In this document: piece after piece, positions 15,563 to 25,570 of the stretch
How the letters are laid out: every line of letters starts with the position of its first letter
How positions within the stretch are numbered: position 1 is the first letter of the stretch
From: Flavobacterium hercynium
Lineage (GTDB): Bacteria; Bacteroidota; Bacteroidia; Flavobacteriales; Flavobacteriaceae
DNA length: 64,000 nt
Direction: 5' to 3'
Assembly: GCF_002217285.1 (NCBI RefSeq)
Contig: NZ_MUGW01000021.1
Location: 1 to 64,000, forward strand
Notes under the pieces: generated by a model
What the model was told of the DNA's origin: nothing
The model's database searches: none
Seen by the model: only the letters and a program-made list of their open reading frames with translations
Made by a program: the position numbers and the translations under genes

Positions 15563-17962
15563 TTAAGCTCCACACATTTCACAATCTTCAGGACCTGCCG
15601 CTTGTGCTTTTAGCAACATTGCTTTGTATTCCTCAACATTGATTGATTCCGTTTCCGGAACTAAAACTGCTGCTGGCGCATCTTCTTCTTTTTTATCGTT
15701 GTTTAATGTGAATTTAATCGCATCTACAGCTGATTTTGTTCTTAGGTAGTACATCCCTGTTTTTAAACCAGATTGCCAAGCGTAGAAGTGCATTGACGTC
15801 AATTTAGAATAGTTTGCATCTTGCATGAACAAGTTCAACGATTGTGACTGGTCAATAAAGTAACCTCTCTGACGTGACATATCAATAATATCTTTCATCG
15901 ACATTTCCCAAACTGTTTTGTAAAGATCTTTTAAATCTTGTGGAATAACATCAATGTTTTGAACAGATCCGTTATGACGCATAATTTCTTGTTTCAACGT
16001 TTCCGTCCACAATCCTAATTTTACTAAATCTTCCAGTAAGTGTTTATTTACTACAATAAACTCTCCAGACAATACACGACGTGTATAAATGTTTGAAGTA
16101 TATGGTTCAAACGCTTCGTTGTTTCCTAAAATTTGTGAAGTCGAAGCTGTTGGCATTGGCGCTACTAACAATGAGTTACGAACTCCGTGTTCCATTACTT
16201 CTTTTCTTAATGAAGCCCAGTCCCAACGTCCTGATAATTCTTCATCTTTCATTCCCCACATGTTGTATTGGAATTCCCCTTTAGACATTGGTGAACCTTC
16301 AAATGTAGAATATGGACCTTCTTCTTTAGCCATTTCCATAGAAGCAGTTACAGCTGCAAAGTATAATGTTTCGAAAATTTCCTGGTTCAATGCTTTAGCT
16401 TCGTCGCTCGTAAACGGCATACGCAACATAATAAAAGCATCCGCTAAACCTTGCACTCCTAATCCTACCGGACGGTGGCGTAAGTTAGAATTTTCAGCTT
16501 CTTTTACCGGATAATAGTTTCTGTCGATTACTTTGTTCAGGTTTCGGGTTACACGTTTCGTAACATTGTAAAGCGCCTGGTGATCAAATTTTCCGTTATC
16601 AATAAACATTGGCAATGAAATAGAAGCCAGGTTACAAACTGCAATTTCATCTTTAGATGTATACTCCATAATCTCAGTACACAAGTTAGAAGAACGAATT
16701 GTTCCTAAATTCTTGTGATTCGATTTACGGTTTGCCGCATCTTTGTACAACATGTATGGTGTTCCGGTTTCGATTTGTGATTCCAGGATTTTCTCCCATA
16801 ATTCACGTGCACGGATTGTTTTTCTTCCTTTTCCTCTAAATTCGTAATCCAAATACATGGCTTCGAATTCTTCTCCGTAAACATCGTATAAACCAGGACA
16901 TTCGTTAGGACACATTAACGTCCATGAAGCATCTTCCTGTACACGTTTCATGAATAAATCAGATGTCCACATAGCGAAGAATAAATCTCTCGCACGCATT
17001 TCTTCTTTACCAGTGTTTTTCTTTAAATCAAGAAATTCAAAGATATCAGCATGCCAAGTCTCAATGTATATCGCAAAACTTCCTTTACGTTTTCCTCCAC
17101 CTTGATCTACGTAACGAGCTGTATCGTTAAATACTCTCAACATTGGAACAATTCCGTTTGATGTTCCGTTTGTACCACGGATGTAAGATCCGGTTGCACG
17201 TACGTTGTGAATAGACAAACCAATTCCTCCTGCTGATTGCGAGATTTTAGCGGTTTGTTTTAATGTATCATAAATACCATCAATACTATCATCCTGCATT
17301 GCTAATAGAAAGCAAGAAGACATTTGTGGTTTTGGAGTTCCTGCATTGAACAATGTTGGTGTTGCATGCGTGAAAAACTTTTTAGACATCAAATCGTATG
17401 TTTCGATAACTGATTTTAAATCGTCTAAGTGAATTCCAACTGAAACACGCATCAACATGTGTTGTGGTCTTTCTACAATTTTACCATTTATTTTAAGCAA
17501 GTACGAACGCTCTAAGGTTTTGAAACCAAAGTAATCGTAATTAAAATCTCTTGTGTAAATGATGTGTGAATCTAAGAAAGCTGAGTTTTCCTGAATTACT
17601 TTGAATACTTCATCAGAAAGTAATGGAGCTTCTTGCCCGTTTCTTGGATTTACGTAATTGTACATATCTTTCATCGTTTCCGAGAAAGATTTTTTGGTAT
17701 TAGAATGTAGATTCGAAATTGCCACACGAGCTGCTAATTGCGCATAATCAGGATGTGCAATTGTCATAGATGCTGCCGTTTCTGCCGCAAGATTATCCAG
17801 TTCAGATGTCGAAACCCCGTCATACAATCCTTCAATAACACGCATGGCTACTTTTACAGGATCTACAAGCTCATTCAAGCCGTAACACAATTTTTTAATT
17901 CTTTCTGTAATCTTATCAAACATTACGGGCTCTTTATGGCCATCTCTTTTTACTACATACAT
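15563..17962 (-). CDS. nrdA: Ribonucleoside-diphosphate reductase alpha subunit, class Ia
   Basis: 799 residues. An N-terminal ATP-cone (1-90, [13 protein letters not shown]) gives allosteric activity control. The barrel includes [36 protein letters not shown] and the [15 protein letters not shown] region. The C-terminal swinging-arm pair is CEMC in the last six residues, which re-reduces the active site. It reduces ribonucleoside diphosphates to deoxy forms with NrdB. It lies downstream of nrdB on the same strand, but a terminator-like hairpin lies in the 250-base gap, so the two may be partly uncoupled. An inverted repeat CGAATT/AATTCG sits about 90 bases before the start. Confidence 0.97.
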   Translation of the reverse strand: MYVVKRDGHKEPVMFDKITERIKKLCYGLNELVDPVKVAMRVIEGLYDGVSTSELDNLAAETAASMTIAHPDYAQLAARVAISNLHSNTKKSFSETMKDMYNYVNPRNGQEAPLLSDEVFKVIQENSAFLDSHIIYTRDFNYDYFGFKTLERSYLLKINGKIVERPQHMLMRVSVGIHLDDLKSVIETYDLMSKKFFTHATPTLFNAGTPKPQMSSCFLLAMQDDSIDGIYDTLKQTAKISQSAGGIGLSIHNVRATGSYIRGTNGTSNGIVPMLRVFNDTARYVDQGGGKRKGSFAIYIETWHADIFEFLDLKKNTGKEEMRARDLFFAMWTSDLFMKRVQEDASWTLMCPNECPGLYDVYGEEFEAMYLDYEFRGKGRKTIRARELWEKILESQIETGTPYMLYKDAANRKSNHKNLGTIRSSNLCTEIMEYTSKDEIAVCNLASISLPMFIDNGKFDHQALYNVTKRVTRNLNKVIDRNYYPVKEAENSNLRHRPVGLGVQGLADAFIMLRMPFTSDEAKALNQEIFETLYFAAVTASMEMAKEEGPYSTFEGSPMSKGEFQYNMWGMKDEELSGRWDWASLRKEVMEHGVRNSLLVAPMPTASTSQILGNNEAFEPYTSNIYTRRVLSGEFIVVNKHLLEDLVKLGLWTETLKQEIMRHNGSVQNIDVIPQDLKDLYKTVWEMSMKDIIDMSRQRGYFIDQSQSLNLFMQDANYSKLTSMHFYAWQSGLKTGMYYLRTKSAVDAIKFTLNNDKKEEDAPAAVLVPETESINVEEYKAMLLKAQAAGPEDCEMCGA

Positions 17963-18173
17963 AAGTTTACTTTTTTAGTTATGAAAAATTGCAAGTCTCT
18001 GGAAAACGAATTTCAGGACTTAAACATTGTGTGTTTTTTAATTAATTTTTACGAATTATGAAATTCGCAATAGTTACCCGTTCCCGACCTATCAAATAGA
18101 TCGAAAAACAAAAAAAATACTACTGAATCTACGATTTAGGGATAATAGATTCAACCTTAAAAATGATTTATTC

Positions 18174-18199
18174 TTTTAGTGTTTTTGGTGTCACTAAAA
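18174..18199 (-). terminator. Terminator-like hairpin after nrdB
   Basis: TTTTAGTG (18174-18181)/CACTAAAA (18192-18199) forms an 8-bp stem 15 bases past the nrdB stop on the minus strand, with AT-rich DNA beyond. A second hairpin, GAATCTA (18125-18131)/TAGATTC (18146-18152), follows. Confidence 0.5.
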
Positions 18200-18213
18200 A
18201 TTATTCCTGTTGT

Positions 18214-19191
18214 CTAAAAATCTGCATCAAATGAAATTTTCTGAGCATCACTATCGGTATTCATCACACCTGATTTTTGATACTCCGCAACACGTTTTTC
18301 AAAGAAATTGGTTTTTCCTTGTAACGATATCATATCCATGAAATCAAACGGATTTGCTGATCCATAAACACGTTCGCATTCTAATTCTACTAATAATCTA
18401 TCGGCAACAAATTCCAGATATTGAGTCATTAAACCAGCGTTCATACCTATTAAACTTACCGGAAGAGATTCTGTAACAAACTCTCTTTCTATATTAAGGG
18501 CATCAACGATAATTTCTTTAATTCTTTCTTTTGGTACTTTGTTAATCAGGTGGTGATTATGTAAGTGTACTGCAAAATCACAATGTACACCTTCGTCACG
18601 CGAAATTAACTCGTTTGAGAAAGTTAAACCTGGCATTAATCCACGTTTTTTTAACCAATAAATAGAACAAAAAGCTCCAGAAAAGAAAATACCTTCTACG
18701 GCAGCAAAAGCAATTAGTCTTTCAGCAAATGAATCAGACTCGATCCATTTTAAAGCCCAGGCTGCTTTTTTACCAATAGCTGGAAAAACTTCTAACGCAT
18801 TAAACAATTCTGCTTTCTCTGCTTCGTCTTTCACGTAGGTATCAATCAACAATGAATACGTTTCACTGTGAATGTTTTCCATCATGATTTGAAATCCGTA
18901 GAAAAACTTAGCTTCGGCATATTGCACCTCATTTACAAAATTCTCAGCAAGGTTTTCATTAACGATTCCATCAGAAGCAGCAAAAAACGCCAAAATATGT
19001 TTGATGAAATATCTTTCGTCATCGCTTAACTTATTATTCCAATCTGTTAAGTCCTGATGTAAGTCTATTTCTTCCGCAGTCCAGAAACTAGCTTCCATCT
19101 TCTTATACCATTCCCAAATATCATGATGTTTGATAGGAAAAATAACGAAACGGTTCTTGTTTTCTTGTAAAATTGGTTCGACTTGCGACAT
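18214..19191 (-). CDS. nrdB: Ribonucleoside-diphosphate reductase beta subunit
   Basis: About 325 residues from the chosen start [12 protein letters not shown]; a longer in-frame start exists at 19287, but the added 32 residues are hydrophobic, unlike the family, and overlap the promoter region. Radical-generating subunit with the diiron ligands in the helices [29 protein letters not shown] and [13 protein letters not shown], and the radical tyrosine in the HSETYSLL helix. It works with NrdA. A near-consensus -7 element (AATCTTTG on the minus strand, 19249-19242) lies about 50 bases upstream. Confidence 0.95.
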   Translation of the reverse strand: MSQVEPILQENKNRFVIFPIKHHDIWEWYKKMEASFWTAEEIDLHQDLTDWNNKLSDDERYFIKHILAFFAASDGIVNENLAENFVNEVQYAEAKFFYGFQIMMENIHSETYSLLIDTYVKDEAEKAELFNALEVFPAIGKKAAWALKWIESDSFAERLIAFAAVEGIFFSGAFCSIYWLKKRGLMPGLTFSNELISRDEGVHCDFAVHLHNHHLINKVPKERIKEIIVDALNIEREFVTESLPVSLIGMNAGLMTQYLEFVADRLLVELECERVYGSANPFDFMDMISLQGKTNFFEKRVAEYQKSGVMNTDSDAQKISFDADF

Positions 19192-19526
19192 GGCTTTTAT
19201 GTTTAATATTTGTGTTGAAATTTTGCTTTTCAAGTAGAGTACAAAGATTGTCATTTGTTGCCAAAAATAAAAGGCAAACTTATTCACAATCGGAGGTAGT
19301 TTTTAACAACGGAGTAAAAGTCGGACTTTTTTCACGCTATTATTAAACAATTGTAAATGAGTGTTTTAAAATCGTCATTTCGACCTTAAGCTACCTTTTA
19401 AAATAAGAATTTTGGAATACAAAACAAGAAAAAAAGCAATTCTTTTTTATTTTTTTTATATCTGCTTTTTACTTTTTTCGAGTACTTTTTGAACACTTCT
19501 CAGCAATAGTAATGGCTCGCGGATTT
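19192..19526. other. Intergenic region upstream of nrdB
   Basis: 335 bases without a gene. It should carry the nrdB promoter (near-consensus element at 19242-19249) and the 3' end of the DUF3109 transcript. The stretch 19420-19480 is T-rich. I see no defined NrdR box or riboswitch. Confidence 0.4.
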
Positions 19527-20096
19527 TTATGATTTTTTTAGTTCTTCGGCGACTTTTTCAAGCTCCAAATACCAATCGGCACCAAAGCGGCGAATTAGCG
19601 CTTCTTTGACAAATTTATACACCGGAACTTCCAATTCTTTACCTAATGAACAAGCATCATCGCAAATGTCCCATTTATCATAATTGACCGCAGCAAATTC
19701 TGTAAAGTCTTTTACACGTATTGGATATAAATGACACGAAACTGGTTTTTTCCAATCTACGATTCCCTGATTATAGGCTTGTTCGATACCACAAAGCGCT
19801 GTTTTTCCATCAAAGATCACATAGGCGCAATCTTTATTGTCAATTAACGGTGTTTCAAGATCACCGTCTGTACCTTTCACCCAGGTTCCCTGAGCTTCGA
19901 TAGCAGCAATTCCTTCTTTTCGTAAAAAAGGTTTTACTTTATCATATATATCTTCCATGATTTTAGTCTCCGCTTCACTTAAAGGTGCACCAGCATCTCC
20001 ATCAACACAACAAGCTCCTTTGCAAGCTGACAAATTGCACACAAATTCTTTTTCAAGAATATCTTCTGAAATAATGGTTTTTCCTAATTGAAACAT
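19527..20096 (-). CDS. DUF3109 family cysteine-rich protein
   Basis: About 189 residues from MFQLGKTIISED; the longer in-frame start at 20138 adds residues not typical of the family. The N-terminal cluster CNLSACKGACC, with later CAYVIF, CGIEQ and CHLYPIR, matches the DUF3109 pattern, related to the YkgJ group of putative zinc- or iron-sulfur-binding proteins. Biochemical role unknown. It is a stand-alone minus-strand gene upstream of nrdB. Confidence 0.9.
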   Translation of the reverse strand: MFQLGKTIISEDILEKEFVCNLSACKGACCVDGDAGAPLSEAETKIMEDIYDKVKPFLRKEGIAAIEAQGTWVKGTDGDLETPLIDNKDCAYVIFDGKTALCGIEQAYNQGIVDWKKPVSCHLYPIRVKDFTEFAAVNYDKWDICDDACSLGKELEVPVYKFVKEALIRRFGADWYLELEKVAEELKKS

Positions 20097-20153
20097 GATT
20101 GTAAAATACTGAAATTTATAAAGTGCAAAGATAGTCAAAGAAAACGGATAAAA

Positions 20154-20280
20154 AATTCACCACAAAGATTCACAACGTTTTTCACAAAGATTCGCAAATA
20201 ATGATTCTGTTTTACTCATTTGACAATTTAAACTTTGTGAATCTTTGCGAAAAATTTTTGCGATACTCTGTGATATCTTT
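20154..20280. repeat. Degenerate intergenic repeat (CACAAAGATTCnCAA type)
   Basis: CACAAAGATTCACAA and CACAAAGATTCGCAAA are direct copies, and TTTGTGAATCTTTGCGAAA downstream is an inverted copy, so the block can fold on itself. Similar low-complexity repeats are familiar from Flavobacterium intergenic DNA. It fills most of the 316 bases between the DUF3109 start and marC-like gene. Confidence 0.55.
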
Positions 20281-20372
20281 CTTAATTGTTACAGATATCA
20301 CTTTTTAAACCCATAAAGCTCATTTTTATAACAAAAATACATTGCGTTAAAAAAAAACTTACCTTTATCATC

Positions 20373-20380
20373 TACCTTTG
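20373..20380 (+). promoter_or_regulatory. -7 element upstream of the MarC-family gene
   Basis: TACCTTTG matches TAnnTTTG and lies 33 bases before the ATG. No -33 element is obvious at the right distance. Confidence 0.45.
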
Positions 20381-20412
20381 CAAAAATTTTAAACGCTTAA
20401 AATCAAAGTAAT

Positions 20413-20991
20413 ATGCTAGAAATCGACTTTAAGGAAATTATCACTGTTGGAATGGTACTTTTTGCAGTAATTGACATTGTAGGATCTATTCCGATCATTG
20501 TTAATCTAAGAGCAAAAGTTGGTCATATCGAATCCGAGAAAGCTTCACTTGTTGCAGGACTTATTATGATCGTTTTTCTTTTTATCGGAGAAGGCTTTCT
20601 TAGTCTTATCGGTATTGATGTTCACTCGTTTGCCGTTGCCGGATCGTTTGTTTTGTTTTTCCTTGCTCTTGAAATGATTTTGGGTATTAGAATTTACCGT
20701 GACGAAGAACCGGGATCAGCTTCTATCGTTCCGTTAGCGTTTCCATTAATTGCAGGAGCAGGAACTATGACCACTTTACTTTCCTTACGATCTCAATTTC
20801 ACACCATCAATATTGTTATTGCTATAGTTCTAAACATCATTTTGGTATACATCGTTTTAAAATCTTCTAAAAAAATCGAAACTTTATTAGGAGAAAACGG
20901 ACTAGGCGTGGTCCGAAAGACTTTTGGTGTAATACTTTTAGCAATTGCTGTTAAATTATTCGCTGCTAATGTTAAAGGTCTATTCGTCTAA
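20413..20991 (+). CDS. MarC family membrane protein
   Basis: A 192-residue inner-membrane protein with about six hydrophobic segments. The family signature includes the early FAVIDIVGSIPIIVNL and the middle PLAFPLIAGAGTMTTLLSL. MarC proteins resemble small transporters; substrate and role are not established despite the multiple-antibiotic-resistance name. It begins a plus-strand run of three genes. Confidence 0.92.
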   Translation: MLEIDFKEIITVGMVLFAVIDIVGSIPIIVNLRAKVGHIESEKASLVAGLIMIVFLFIGEGFLSLIGIDVHSFAVAGSFVLFFLALEMILGIRIYRDEEPGSASIVPLAFPLIAGAGTMTTLLSLRSQFHTINIVIAIVLNIILVYIVLKSSKKIETLLGENGLGVVRKTFGVILLAIAVKLFAANVKGLFV

Positions 20992-21097
20992 AATATATTT
21001 TTATAAATTTACCCCATAAAATCTAAATCAGGAGGCATTCTGCATTTATTTAAGCAGGGAACTCCACTTTATTATTTTAGAAAAATTAAACAGCCTT

Positions 21098-21298
21098 ATG
21101 AAAATCTTCACTTCAGTTTTAGTGGTTCTAGCTTTAGCATTAATTGTTTTTAATATTACTTTGCTAGACTTCCAAAATCCTTTTCAAGGAGACAGTGTTA
21201 TTGCTTTTATTGGAATCGCCGCTTCGTTTTGCGCCGTATTGATCCTTTTGATTTTTAGAATTTCAAAAAAAATCGAAGAAAAAACGCATGGCAGATAA
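21098..21298 (+). CDS. Small two-helix membrane protein
   Basis: 66 residues, with two hydrophobic segments (about 3-24 and 33-53) separated by a short polar stretch, and a basic tail ending EEKTHGR. I do not recognise the family. It overlaps the following oxidoreductase gene by 11 bases (21288-21298), so the two are probably co-translated. Confidence 0.7.
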   Translation: MKIFTSVLVVLALALIVFNITLLDFQNPFQGDSVIAFIGIAASFCAVLILLIFRISKKIEEKTHGR

Positions 21299-21905
21299 TA
21301 TGTTCGATGTTTTAATTATTGGCGGAGGCGTTTCAGGCATGTCTTGTGCTCTGGTTCTGGGTTCTGCCAAAAACAAAGTATTTGTTACTGATAAAAAAAT
21401 CGGAATATTGACACACCAAAAAAATTCTTCTTTACAGGAAGCAATTTTTTATAATGCTTACGGAATAACTTCAGGCAAATTCGGTTCCGAGTTATTAACC
21501 GAAAGCATCGAGCATTTAGAAGAAACTTACCCTCACATTACTCAGATTCCTAATGAAAAAGTAATGAAGGTTGAAGGTTCTTATCCTCACTTTACTGTTA
21601 TTACCAATAAAAACGCATACACTACTCAAAATATCGTTATTGGAATTGGATCTGCAAATACTTTTGACATCGAAGGTTTATTACAATATGTAGAACCGCA
21701 CAAAAAAGCACTTCCTGAAAAACAACGTATTCAGCTTAAAAACGACGATCATAAAGTTGTCGATGGTATTTACGCCATAGGAACATTAGCGGGCTGGAGA
21801 AGTCAGTTAGCAATTGCCGCAGGTAGTGGCGCTGCTGTTGCAACAGATATACTTACTTTATGGAATAATGGTGTGCAGACTCATGCGCACGACAGCATTC
21901 GATAA
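21288..21905 (+). CDS. Minimal FAD-dependent oxidoreductase (thioredoxin-reductase-like, no NADPH domain)
   Basis: 205 residues. The N-terminal FAD motif is GGGVSGMSCALVLGSAK (about 12-28), and the C-terminal FAD segment is GIYAIGTLAGWRSQLAIAAGSGAAVATDI, as in thioredoxin reductases. Members of that family are normally over 300 residues with an inserted NADPH domain carrying CxxC. Here the two FAD halves are joined directly, and no CxxC is present. It may bind FAD with another electron partner. Both ends look intact, so this is likely a real short family and not a deletion. Confidence 0.8.
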   Translation: MADNMFDVLIIGGGVSGMSCALVLGSAKNKVFVTDKKIGILTHQKNSSLQEAIFYNAYGITSGKFGSELLTESIEHLEETYPHITQIPNEKVMKVEGSYPHFTVITNKNAYTTQNIVIGIGSANTFDIEGLLQYVEPHKKALPEKQRIQLKNDDHKVVDGIYAIGTLAGWRSQLAIAAGSGAAVATDILTLWNNGVQTHAHDSIR

Positions 21906-21921
21906 ACTTCTTTATAAAATT

Positions 21922-21986
21922 AAAACCATTAAAAGATTAAGAACTTAAGCTTTGCAGCTACATTATCTTAATCTTTTAATGGTTTT
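21922..21986. terminator. Bidirectional terminator with 21-bp stem
   Basis: A 21-bp perfect inverted repeat (21922-21942 and 21966-21986) whose outer ends are A4 and T4. It lies between the convergent FAD-protein and lipoprotein genes and would end transcripts from both sides. Confidence 0.85.
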
Positions 21987-22015
21987 TAAAATTTCAATAC
22001 TGTTGCAGTATTAAA

Positions 22016-22327
22016 CTATTTCACTGAAACGATTTCCTTTACTTTAATATGTTTCTCCGTATCTGTTTTCCAGATCTCACCTTTTAATGAAACCTCGTCT
22101 CCTTCTTTCAATTTCTTGTAGTTTTGCGGTCCGCCAACATTTACAATACTAATAACTGCAAAATAAACTTCATTTTTATCTGTATTTATTTTAGCTGTAT
22201 AACCGTCTTTTCCAAATTCAATCGATTCAACTTTTCCTGAAACCGTATTTTTATCTTTCATACAAGCGCAAGAGATTACAAGTGTCATTAACACCGCCAA
22301 GAATCCTATTCTTTTTAAATTTTTCAT
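22016..22327 (-). CDS. Small lipoprotein, OB-fold-like
   Basis: 103 residues. A lipoprotein signal peptide ends at the lipobox VISC. The mature domain (SGKVESIEFGKDGYTAKIN...KKLKEGDEVSLKGEIWK) has the strand pattern and G-D-x-V-S-L-K-G turn of small OB-fold proteins. No function can be named. It is a stand-alone minus-strand gene between a terminator and the NTF2-like gene. Confidence 0.8.
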   Translation of the reverse strand: MKNLKRIGFLAVLMTLVISCACMKDKNTVSGKVESIEFGKDGYTAKINTDKNEVYFAVISIVNVGGPQNYKKLKEGDEVSLKGEIWKTDTEKHIKVKEIVSVK

Positions 22328-22404
22328 GTTTATTGTTTAATTGTAAATCTCGCTCATTTTACGCAAAATTTATTATATTATATTTTAAAAAATTATTATT
22401 ATTT

Positions 22405-22779
22405 CTATTGTAAAGCCACACCACTTCCTGCAATTACTTTTAGACTTTCATCAAATTGTTTCCAAACTCTATTATATCTAAAAACTCCATTGAAAACAGC
22501 ACCATCAAATGTACCTTTCAACATCACCGTTACTGCAACAACAGCCAAATCATCAATTATTTTAATAATTTGGTCAGAAGCTTCTATTACCTCGATTTTC
22601 ATTTTACCGGAACGATATGATTGTAAATCAAATTCTTTTGTAATAGTTTGTCCGTTCGGTAAATTAAAAAGCAAATCATGATGCAGGAGTTTATCCAACG
22701 TTGCAACATCAGCTGTTTTAATTGCTGTTAAAAGTTCGATTTCAGCATTTACAATAGTTTCTACTTTCATCTGACACAA
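22405..22779 (-). CDS. NTF2-like (DUF4440-type) protein
   Basis: A 124-residue protein with the cone-shaped NTF2 fold pattern: an N-terminal helix (ETIVNAEIELLTAIKTADVATLDKLL), HHDLLFNLPNGQTITK, and C-terminal strands (GVFRYNRVWKQFDESLKVIAGSGV). This family includes ketosteroid-isomerase-like enzymes and many uncharacterised proteins. It starts 10 bases after the S41 peptidase stop and may be co-transcribed with it. Confidence 0.85.
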   Translation of the reverse strand: MCQMKVETIVNAEIELLTAIKTADVATLDKLLHHDLLFNLPNGQTITKEFDLQSYRSGKMKIEVIEASDQIIKIIDDLAVVAVTVMLKGTFDGAVFNGVFRYNRVWKQFDESLKVIAGSGVALQ

Positions 22780-22789
22780 AATTTAAAGA

Positions 22790-24367
22790 TTATTTTTTAG
22801 ACTTTAAAATGGACTTAATCATAGCATCGTCTTTTAAAATCACATCATAATAATACAGCTCACCATAAAGTTGTCTGGCAAATTCTGCTGCAATGTGACG
22901 ATTGACTAAAGCTTTCGTTTTATCAAATTTCAAATCTAAACCTGTCATTACGATATAGTTTTGAAATTTCTTAAAATAAACATCAGTCTTATTCATTTTA
23001 TCAAGAAACTCATTAAAACGAAGTCCCGCAAAAGCATTTCTGTTTTGATCGAGTGTTTCAAACACAAAGTGTCCCACAATTCCGGTTTGCAGTAAATAGG
23101 CAACATTTTCATTTCCGTGTTCTGCTTCGATTGGAACAAAAACATCCGGAACGATTCCGCCCCCACCGTAAACGATTTTACCTTTTGGTGTTTTGAATTT
23201 TAATGAATCCGCTACTTTGATGCTGTCTTTTGCATACAATTCACCGGATTTAACACGATCCTCTGATTCTTTAAAATATTCATCATTGCCTTTTTTATAC
23301 GGCTTTTGAATCGATCTTCCTGTTGGCGTATAATATCGTGCTACCGTTAATCGCACGGCAGATCCGTCATTAAAATCCATTTCGCGCTGTACTAATCCTT
23401 TTCCAAAAGAACGACGTCCTACGATAGTTCCTCGATCATTATCCTGCAAAGCTCCCGCCAAGATTTCACTAGCAGAAGCACTGTTTTCGTTTATTAGAAC
23501 ATATACTTTACCGGTTTCAAAACTTCCTTCTTTTGTCGCAAATGTTTTTTCGGTAGAACCATTTTTATTTTTAGTAAAAACAATAAGTTGCTTGTCTTTC
23601 AAAAATTCGTCGGCAATTGCTACCGCTTCTTCCATATAACCACCGCCATTATCACGAAGATCAATGATAAGCGATTCCATTCCGTTTTGCTGTAATCTTG
23701 CTAATCCGGTTTTGAATTCTTTATAAGTTGTTTCAGCAAAACGATTGATTTTGATGTATCCTGTTTTATTTTCAAGCAATAAAGAAGCATCTACGCTTTT
23801 TAGCGGAATAACATCTCTCTTTATTTTAAACTTTAATTTCTTTTGTTCAGACTTTCTAAAAACTGTCAATTCTATTTCAGAACCTTTAACGCCTTTTAAT
23901 TTTGAGAACAAGCTGTCTGAAGGTAATTTTCGACCAAATAATTTCGTTTTTCCGGCAAACAAAATTCGGTCTCCAGATTTTAATCCCGCTTTCGCTGAAG
24001 GTCCGTTTTCTACTGGTCTGATGATCGCAACCGAATCACGGTACATATAAAAGTTAATTCCGATTCCAACAAAATCACCTTTCATGCTTTCAGCAACTTC
24101 TGCTTGTTCGCTTGGCGGAATATAAACGGAATGCGGATCTAGTTTTGATAAGATATTATCGACGGTAAGGTTTACTATCGAATCGGTATTAACACTGTCA
24201 ACATATTCAGTATTAATAAAATCGATTAATTTATTCAGTTTGGTTTTTGAATAATTTTTTGCCAAAATACGATCATCCTCAGGAGCATTCATCTTGCTTC
24301 CGAGAACTATGCCAAGAGCAAAAACTGCTCCTATGAGGATAGGTAAATATGTCGAATTAAATTTCAT
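22790..24367 (-). CDS. S41 family C-terminal processing peptidase
   Basis: 525 residues with an N-terminal signal anchor (about 8-24), so periplasmic and membrane-attached. A PDZ domain spans about 90-180, followed by the peptidase core with S298 in NENSASASE and K323 in SFGKGLVQ, the Ser-Lys dyad, plus GGGYMEEAV. Such Ctp/Tsp enzymes trim or degrade envelope proteins from the C-terminus. A further 140 residues follow, as in the Bacteroidota subgroup. Its ATG overlaps the stop of the dCMP deaminase gene by one base. Confidence 0.94.
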   Translation of the reverse strand: MKFNSTYLPILIGAVFALGIVLGSKMNAPEDDRILAKNYSKTKLNKLIDFINTEYVDSVNTDSIVNLTVDNILSKLDPHSVYIPPSEQAEVAESMKGDFVGIGINFYMYRDSVAIIRPVENGPSAKAGLKSGDRILFAGKTKLFGRKLPSDSLFSKLKGVKGSEIELTVFRKSEQKKLKFKIKRDVIPLKSVDASLLLENKTGYIKINRFAETTYKEFKTGLARLQQNGMESLIIDLRDNGGGYMEEAVAIADEFLKDKQLIVFTKNKNGSTEKTFATKEGSFETGKVYVLINENSASASEILAGALQDNDRGTIVGRRSFGKGLVQREMDFNDGSAVRLTVARYYTPTGRSIQKPYKKGNDEYFKESEDRVKSGELYAKDSIKVADSLKFKTPKGKIVYGGGGIVPDVFVPIEAEHGNENVAYLLQTGIVGHFVFETLDQNRNAFAGLRFNEFLDKMNKTDVYFKKFQNYIVMTGLDLKFDKTKALVNRHIAAEFARQLYGELYYYDVILKDDAMIKSILKSKK

Positions 24368-24798
24368 TATTCTTCTAAAACAGGAATATGTTCTACCTCT
24401 ACTCCTGCTTTTATTAAAAATTGAATTCCCGAATCATCGCGATATCCATTATGATATACTACTCTGGTAATACCTGACTGATGTATTAATTTACTACATT
24501 CTTTACAAGGTGAAAGTGTAATATACAATGTCGCTCCTTCGCAGGATTGTGTAGATCGGGCTACTTTTAAAATTGCATTTGCCTCAGCATGCAAAACATC
24601 CCAACGGGTTAATCCGTCTTCATCTTCGCAGCAATTTTCAAATCCTGATGGTGTACCGTTGTATCCATCAGAAATAATCATTCGATCTCTTACGATAATA
24701 GCACCAACTTGTTTGCGTTTGCAATACGAAAGCAAACTCCATTCTTTGGCGATGCGCAAATACGCTTTATCGTATTTATTTAATTTTTTTACTTCCAT
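24367..24798 (-). CDS. dCMP deaminase family protein
   Basis: A 143-residue zinc-dependent cytidine deaminase fold. The active-site motif is HAE at 70-72, and PCKEC at 97-101 gives cysteine ligands C98 and C101. Early conserved residues VGAIIVRD and GYNGTP match dCMP/ComE-type deaminases, which convert dCMP to dUMP for dTTP synthesis. It heads a likely unit with the S41 peptidase (one-base overlap) and lies 6 bases after the HupE gene. Confidence 0.93.
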   Translation of the reverse strand: MEVKKLNKYDKAYLRIAKEWSLLSYCKRKQVGAIIVRDRMIISDGYNGTPSGFENCCEDEDGLTRWDVLHAEANAILKVARSTQSCEGATLYITLSPCKECSKLIHQSGITRVVYHNGYRDDSGIQFLIKAGVEVEHIPVLEE

Positions 24799-24804
24799 TT
24801 AATT

Positions 24805-25398
24805 TTATCTGTTCCAGATCGGGCTTGAAATAATCATCGGAACAACAACTCCAATAATAAAAGCCGACATTACAAGTGCCCAGTCGCGTTTAGAAAAACG
24901 AAACACGGTTTGCACAATATATGACAGTACCAAAACTACAAAAACTACAATTATTTGTGCTGCTTCGATACCTAATGCAAATTCGCCTAAAGGTAGTAAT
25001 TTCGATGTTGGCGTACCTCCTAAAATTGTCTTAAAATAATTAGAGAAACCAAGACCGTGAATTATACCAAAAAACAATGTTACAAAGAATATCAGATTAA
25101 GGCTTTCATTTTTAGTTGCTTTACCGGCTGTAAAAAGATGGAAAAAAGCAGTTATTAAAATCGTAATCGGAATTAAAAACTCTACCAAGCTTACTTTTAC
25201 GGCAACAATTCCAAAAACAGATAGCATTAAAGCTAACGTGTGACCAACTGTAAAAACAGAAACTAAAATCAAAATGCGTTTCCAGTCTTTAAAGGTATAA
25301 GGAACGGTTAATGCGATTAAAAAAAGAACATGATCGTAAGCATTAATATCTAAAACATGCTTTAATCCTATCTGAAAATAAATCCAAAAATCTGACAT
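24805..25398 (-). CDS. HupE/UreJ family membrane protein
   Basis: A 197-residue protein with six hydrophobic segments. It has the family pattern G-x-x-H-x-x-D-x-D-H-x-L-F in the form GLKHVLDINAYDHVLFLIAL and a second conserved FGIIHGLGFSNYF. HupE/UreJ proteins are proposed nickel or metal transporters, but many Bacteroidota copies lie away from hydrogenase and urease genes, as here. Metal specificity is not shown by the sequence. The intergenic region upstream is shared with the divergent TerB gene. Confidence 0.9.
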   Translation of the reverse strand: MSDFWIYFQIGLKHVLDINAYDHVLFLIALTVPYTFKDWKRILILVSVFTVGHTLALMLSVFGIVAVKVSLVEFLIPITILITAFFHLFTAGKATKNESLNLIFFVTLFFGIIHGLGFSNYFKTILGGTPTSKLLPLGEFALGIEAAQIIVVFVVLVLSYIVQTVFRFSKRDWALVMSAFIIGVVVPMIISSPIWNR

Positions 25399-25539
25399 AG
25401 GTATTATTATTTTAATTGATTAAGGGGTTGTAAACATACGATTAATTTTGAAAATTAAGGAAACCCCACAATTAAAACAACGCATAAAAATACGATAAAT
25501 TTTATGACAACTTTAAAATTAATAATTTAAAAATAGATT

Positions 25540-25547
25540 TATCTTTG
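25540..25547 (+). promoter_or_regulatory. -7 element upstream of the TerB-like gene
   Basis: TATCTTTG matches TAnnTTTG, 24 bases before the ATG. The -33 element is not clear. Confidence 0.45.
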
Positions 25548-25570
25548 TTACTTAAAAACCCTAATTAATT

